This document shows positions 5,681 to 7,237 of a DNA stretch of 7,237 nucleotides, piece after piece. Numbering within the stretch: position 1 is the first letter of the stretch; every line of letters starts with the position of its first letter. A program made the translations under genes and the position numbers. The notes under the pieces were generated by a model. It was not told the origin of the DNA. It saw nothing but the letters and a program-made list of their open reading frames with translations, and ran no database searches. The DNA is from Paracoccaceae bacterium. GTDB taxonomy: Bacteria; Pseudomonadota; Alphaproteobacteria; Rhodobacterales; Rhodobacteraceae. The DNA is taken from NCBI GenBank assembly GCA_024304875.1, contig JAMWZF010000153.1, positions 1 to 7,237 of the forward strand, given 5' to 3'.

Positions 5681-7237
5681 ATGGTGTCTCCGTTCAAGCA
5701 AGTCAACCGGTGGTCCAGGTTGGCGACCGTTCTTGGAGAGGACGTGCTGGTCCTGACGGGGATGGATGGCGAAGAGGAGCTTTCGGGCGATTTTCGCTGG
5801 CATGTCCAGAGCCTGTCGGCCGATCCGGCGATCCGGCTCGAGGACGTTCTGGGCACCCATGCCACGGTCACGGTCGTATCCGCGGAGGGCGAGCGCCATT
5901 TCGACGGCATCGTGACCGAGGGCCGGCGCATCGGCACCGAGGAGAACGGCAACCGCTACGATCTGATCCTCAAACCCTGGTTCCATGTGGCCGGGCTGCG
6001 GCAGAACAACCGGATATTCCACAACCTCAAGGCGACCGACATCGTTGCGCAGATCTTTGCGGACTACGGCAGCATGGGAGCGCCGGTCTTCGAGGACCGC
6101 ACGCAGGACGATTACCCGGAGCTGGAATACACGGTTCAGTACAACGAGAGCGACGCGGCCTTCGCCAGTCGCCTGATGGAACGCTTCGGCATAACATGGA
6201 CCTGGGAGCATGGGCCCGGGAACCACTGTCTGGTGATGACCGACCGGATCGCGGACCAGCCCGAGGTCGCCGGCGGCTCGCGCCCCTATTTCGGCGTCGA
6301 GAGGTTGCACCAGGCCGATCAGGAGCATTTCCATCTCTGGCAGCCGGGCCGTCGGATGACGACCGAGGCGGTGCGCCTGACCGAATGGAACTTCAAGACC
6401 CCCAAGGTGGTGCAGGAAGTCGAGCGGATCGAGGAACCGGCCTACGCGGCCGGCGCCCAGGAGGTCTATGAATGGCCGGGCGACTACCTCGATCCCGGCA
6501 CCGGGCGCGGCGTCGCCGCCCGCCGCCTCGAGGAAGAGCGGGGGCAGGGTCTGCGTACGCTGGCCCAGGGCAATATCTCGGGGCTCGGGGCGGGGTCTCT
6601 GGTGACGCTGACCGGCGACACGCTGCCCGGCGCGACCGGCCAGCGGTTCCTCTGCCTCAAGGCGCGGCACAAGCTGCGGGGCCAGGCCTACGGCAGCACC
6701 GGCAAGGAGACCGAGGAGAAGGACTACGCCGGCGAATACGTGATGATGCCCGACACCGCGCCCTTCCGGCCCGAGCGCCGGACCCCGCTGCCGCGCATCC
6801 ACGGGCCGCAGACCGCCACCGTGGTGGGCGAGGGTGAGATTGATTGCGACGACTACGGCCGCATCCTGGTCCGCTTCCACTGGGACCTCGCCCACGCCCA
6901 TTCGATGCGCTGCCGTGTCCTGCAGCACACCGCGTCGAACCGCTACGGCGGCATGGTCATCCCCCGCATCGGGATGGAGGCCGTGGTCGAGTTCCTCGAA
7001 GGCGACCCCGACAAGCCGCTGGTGACGGGCTGCGTCTTCAACGACGACACCGACCGGCCCTACCAGCTGCCCGCGCACAAGACCAAACACGTGATCCGCG
7101 CCGACAGCCACCAGGGGCAGGGGTTCAACGAGATCAGCTTCGAGGCCCAGGCGGGCCGCGAGAACATGCAGATCCACGCCCAGAAGGATCAGACGATCCG
7201 GGTGCTGAACGACCAGTCCTCCAACATCTCGTCCAAC
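5681..7237 (+). CDS. vgrG: Type VI secretion system spike protein VgrG (3' end outside window)
   Basis: VgrG (TssI) trimers form the puncturing tip on the Hcp tube of the type VI secretion system and carry effectors into target cells. 519 codons are visible without a stop up to the last base. A gp27-like N-terminal part (about 5-370) includes the conserved TVQYNESDAAFASRLMERFG (about 151-170). A gp5-like OB-fold follows (about 372-455): RIHGPQTATVVGEGEIDCDD, GRILVRFHWD, and MVIPRIGMEAVVEFLEGDPD ending in LVTGCVFND. The start of the beta-helix needle is visible (GFNEISFEAQAGRENMQIHA, then QKDQTIRVLND). The start is the ATG at 5681 with a weak AAGG 8 nt before it; no better upstream start was found. 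The OB-fold reads VLQHTASNRYGG where many relatives have an SQ-x-WA-x-x-GWG-like segment. Whether an effector domain is fused at the C-terminus cannot be seen. A phage tail spike homologue is less likely given the one-piece gp27-gp5 layout. Confidence 0.95.
   Translation, partial: MVSPFKQVNRWSRLATVLGEDVLVLTGMDGEEELSGDFRWHVQSLSADPAIRLEDVLGTHATVTVVSAEGERHFDGIVTEGRRIGTEENGNRYDLILKPWFHVAGLRQNNRIFHNLKATDIVAQIFADYGSMGAPVFEDRTQDDYPELEYTVQYNESDAAFASRLMERFGITWTWEHGPGNHCLVMTDRIADQPEVAGGSRPYFGVERLHQADQEHFHLWQPGRRMTTEAVRLTEWNFKTPKVVQEVERIEEPAYAAGAQEVYEWPGDYLDPGTGRGVAARRLEEERGQGLRTLAQGNISGLGAGSLVTLTGDTLPGATGQRFLCLKARHKLRGQAYGSTGKETEEKDYAGEYVMMPDTAPFRPERRTPLPRIHGPQTATVVGEGEIDCDDYGRILVRFHWDLAHAHSMRCRVLQHTASNRYGGMVIPRIGMEAVVEFLEGDPDKPLVTGCVFNDDTDRPYQLPAHKTKHVIRADSHQGQGFNEISFEAQAGRENMQIHAQKDQTIRVLNDQSSNISSN

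Noticed and set aside
5606..7177. Long open frame (523 codons) on the minus strand across vgrG
   Set aside because: It is the antisense shadow of a clear VgrG in high-GC DNA. The protein is low in family-like motifs and rich in Gly, Ala, Arg, Val and His, as such shadows are.
1..7237. CRISPR array, insertion sequence or transposase
   Set aside because: No regularly spaced direct repeats and no transposase-like protein are visible on either strand.

Overview
The window is high-GC bacterial DNA with dense, tightly spaced genes. It most resembles an alphaproteobacterium of the Rhodobacteraceae type. That placement is an inference from the GC-rich codon use and protein style of the heterotetrameric sarcosine oxidase, HmgA, FahA and VgrG. 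No ribosomal marker is present to confirm it.

Layout: (1) Positions 1-2134, plus strand, hold the end of a sarcosine oxidase operon: the C-terminal part of the alpha subunit (soxA, cut by the left edge), then the gamma subunit (soxG), with overlapping coding regions. (2) Positions 2158-4781, minus strand, hold fahA (fumarylacetoacetase) and, upstream of it in transcription, hmgA (homogentisate 1,2-dioxygenase). They form a two-gene operon that converges on soxG across a 23-bp gap. (3) Positions 4782-4944 are a divergent control region with a promoter-like TTGACT-17-GATAAC for hmgA. A symmetric operator-like sequence abuts and overlaps its -35 box. (4) Positions 4945-5448, plus strand, encode a MarR-family regulator, very likely the local regulator of hmgA-fahA. 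(5) Positions 5449-5680 are non-coding and rich in inverted repeats. (6) Positions 5681-7237, plus strand, hold a type VI secretion VgrG spike gene cut by the right edge.

Functionally there are three units. Sarcosine oxidase demethylates sarcosine, from glycine betaine or creatine breakdown, to glycine and feeds the one-carbon unit into tetrahydrofolate. HmgA opens the homogentisate ring, and FahA cleaves fumarylacetoacetate to fumarate and acetoacetate, which is the end of tyrosine/phenylalanine catabolism. The isomerase between these two steps (MaiA) is not in the window. VgrG is the tip of a contractile secretion device, and its gene may open a T6SS cargo module to the right.

I see no convincing new system. 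The best leads are the compact MarR operator region, the inverted-repeat-rich spacer before vgrG, and whatever lies downstream of vgrG.
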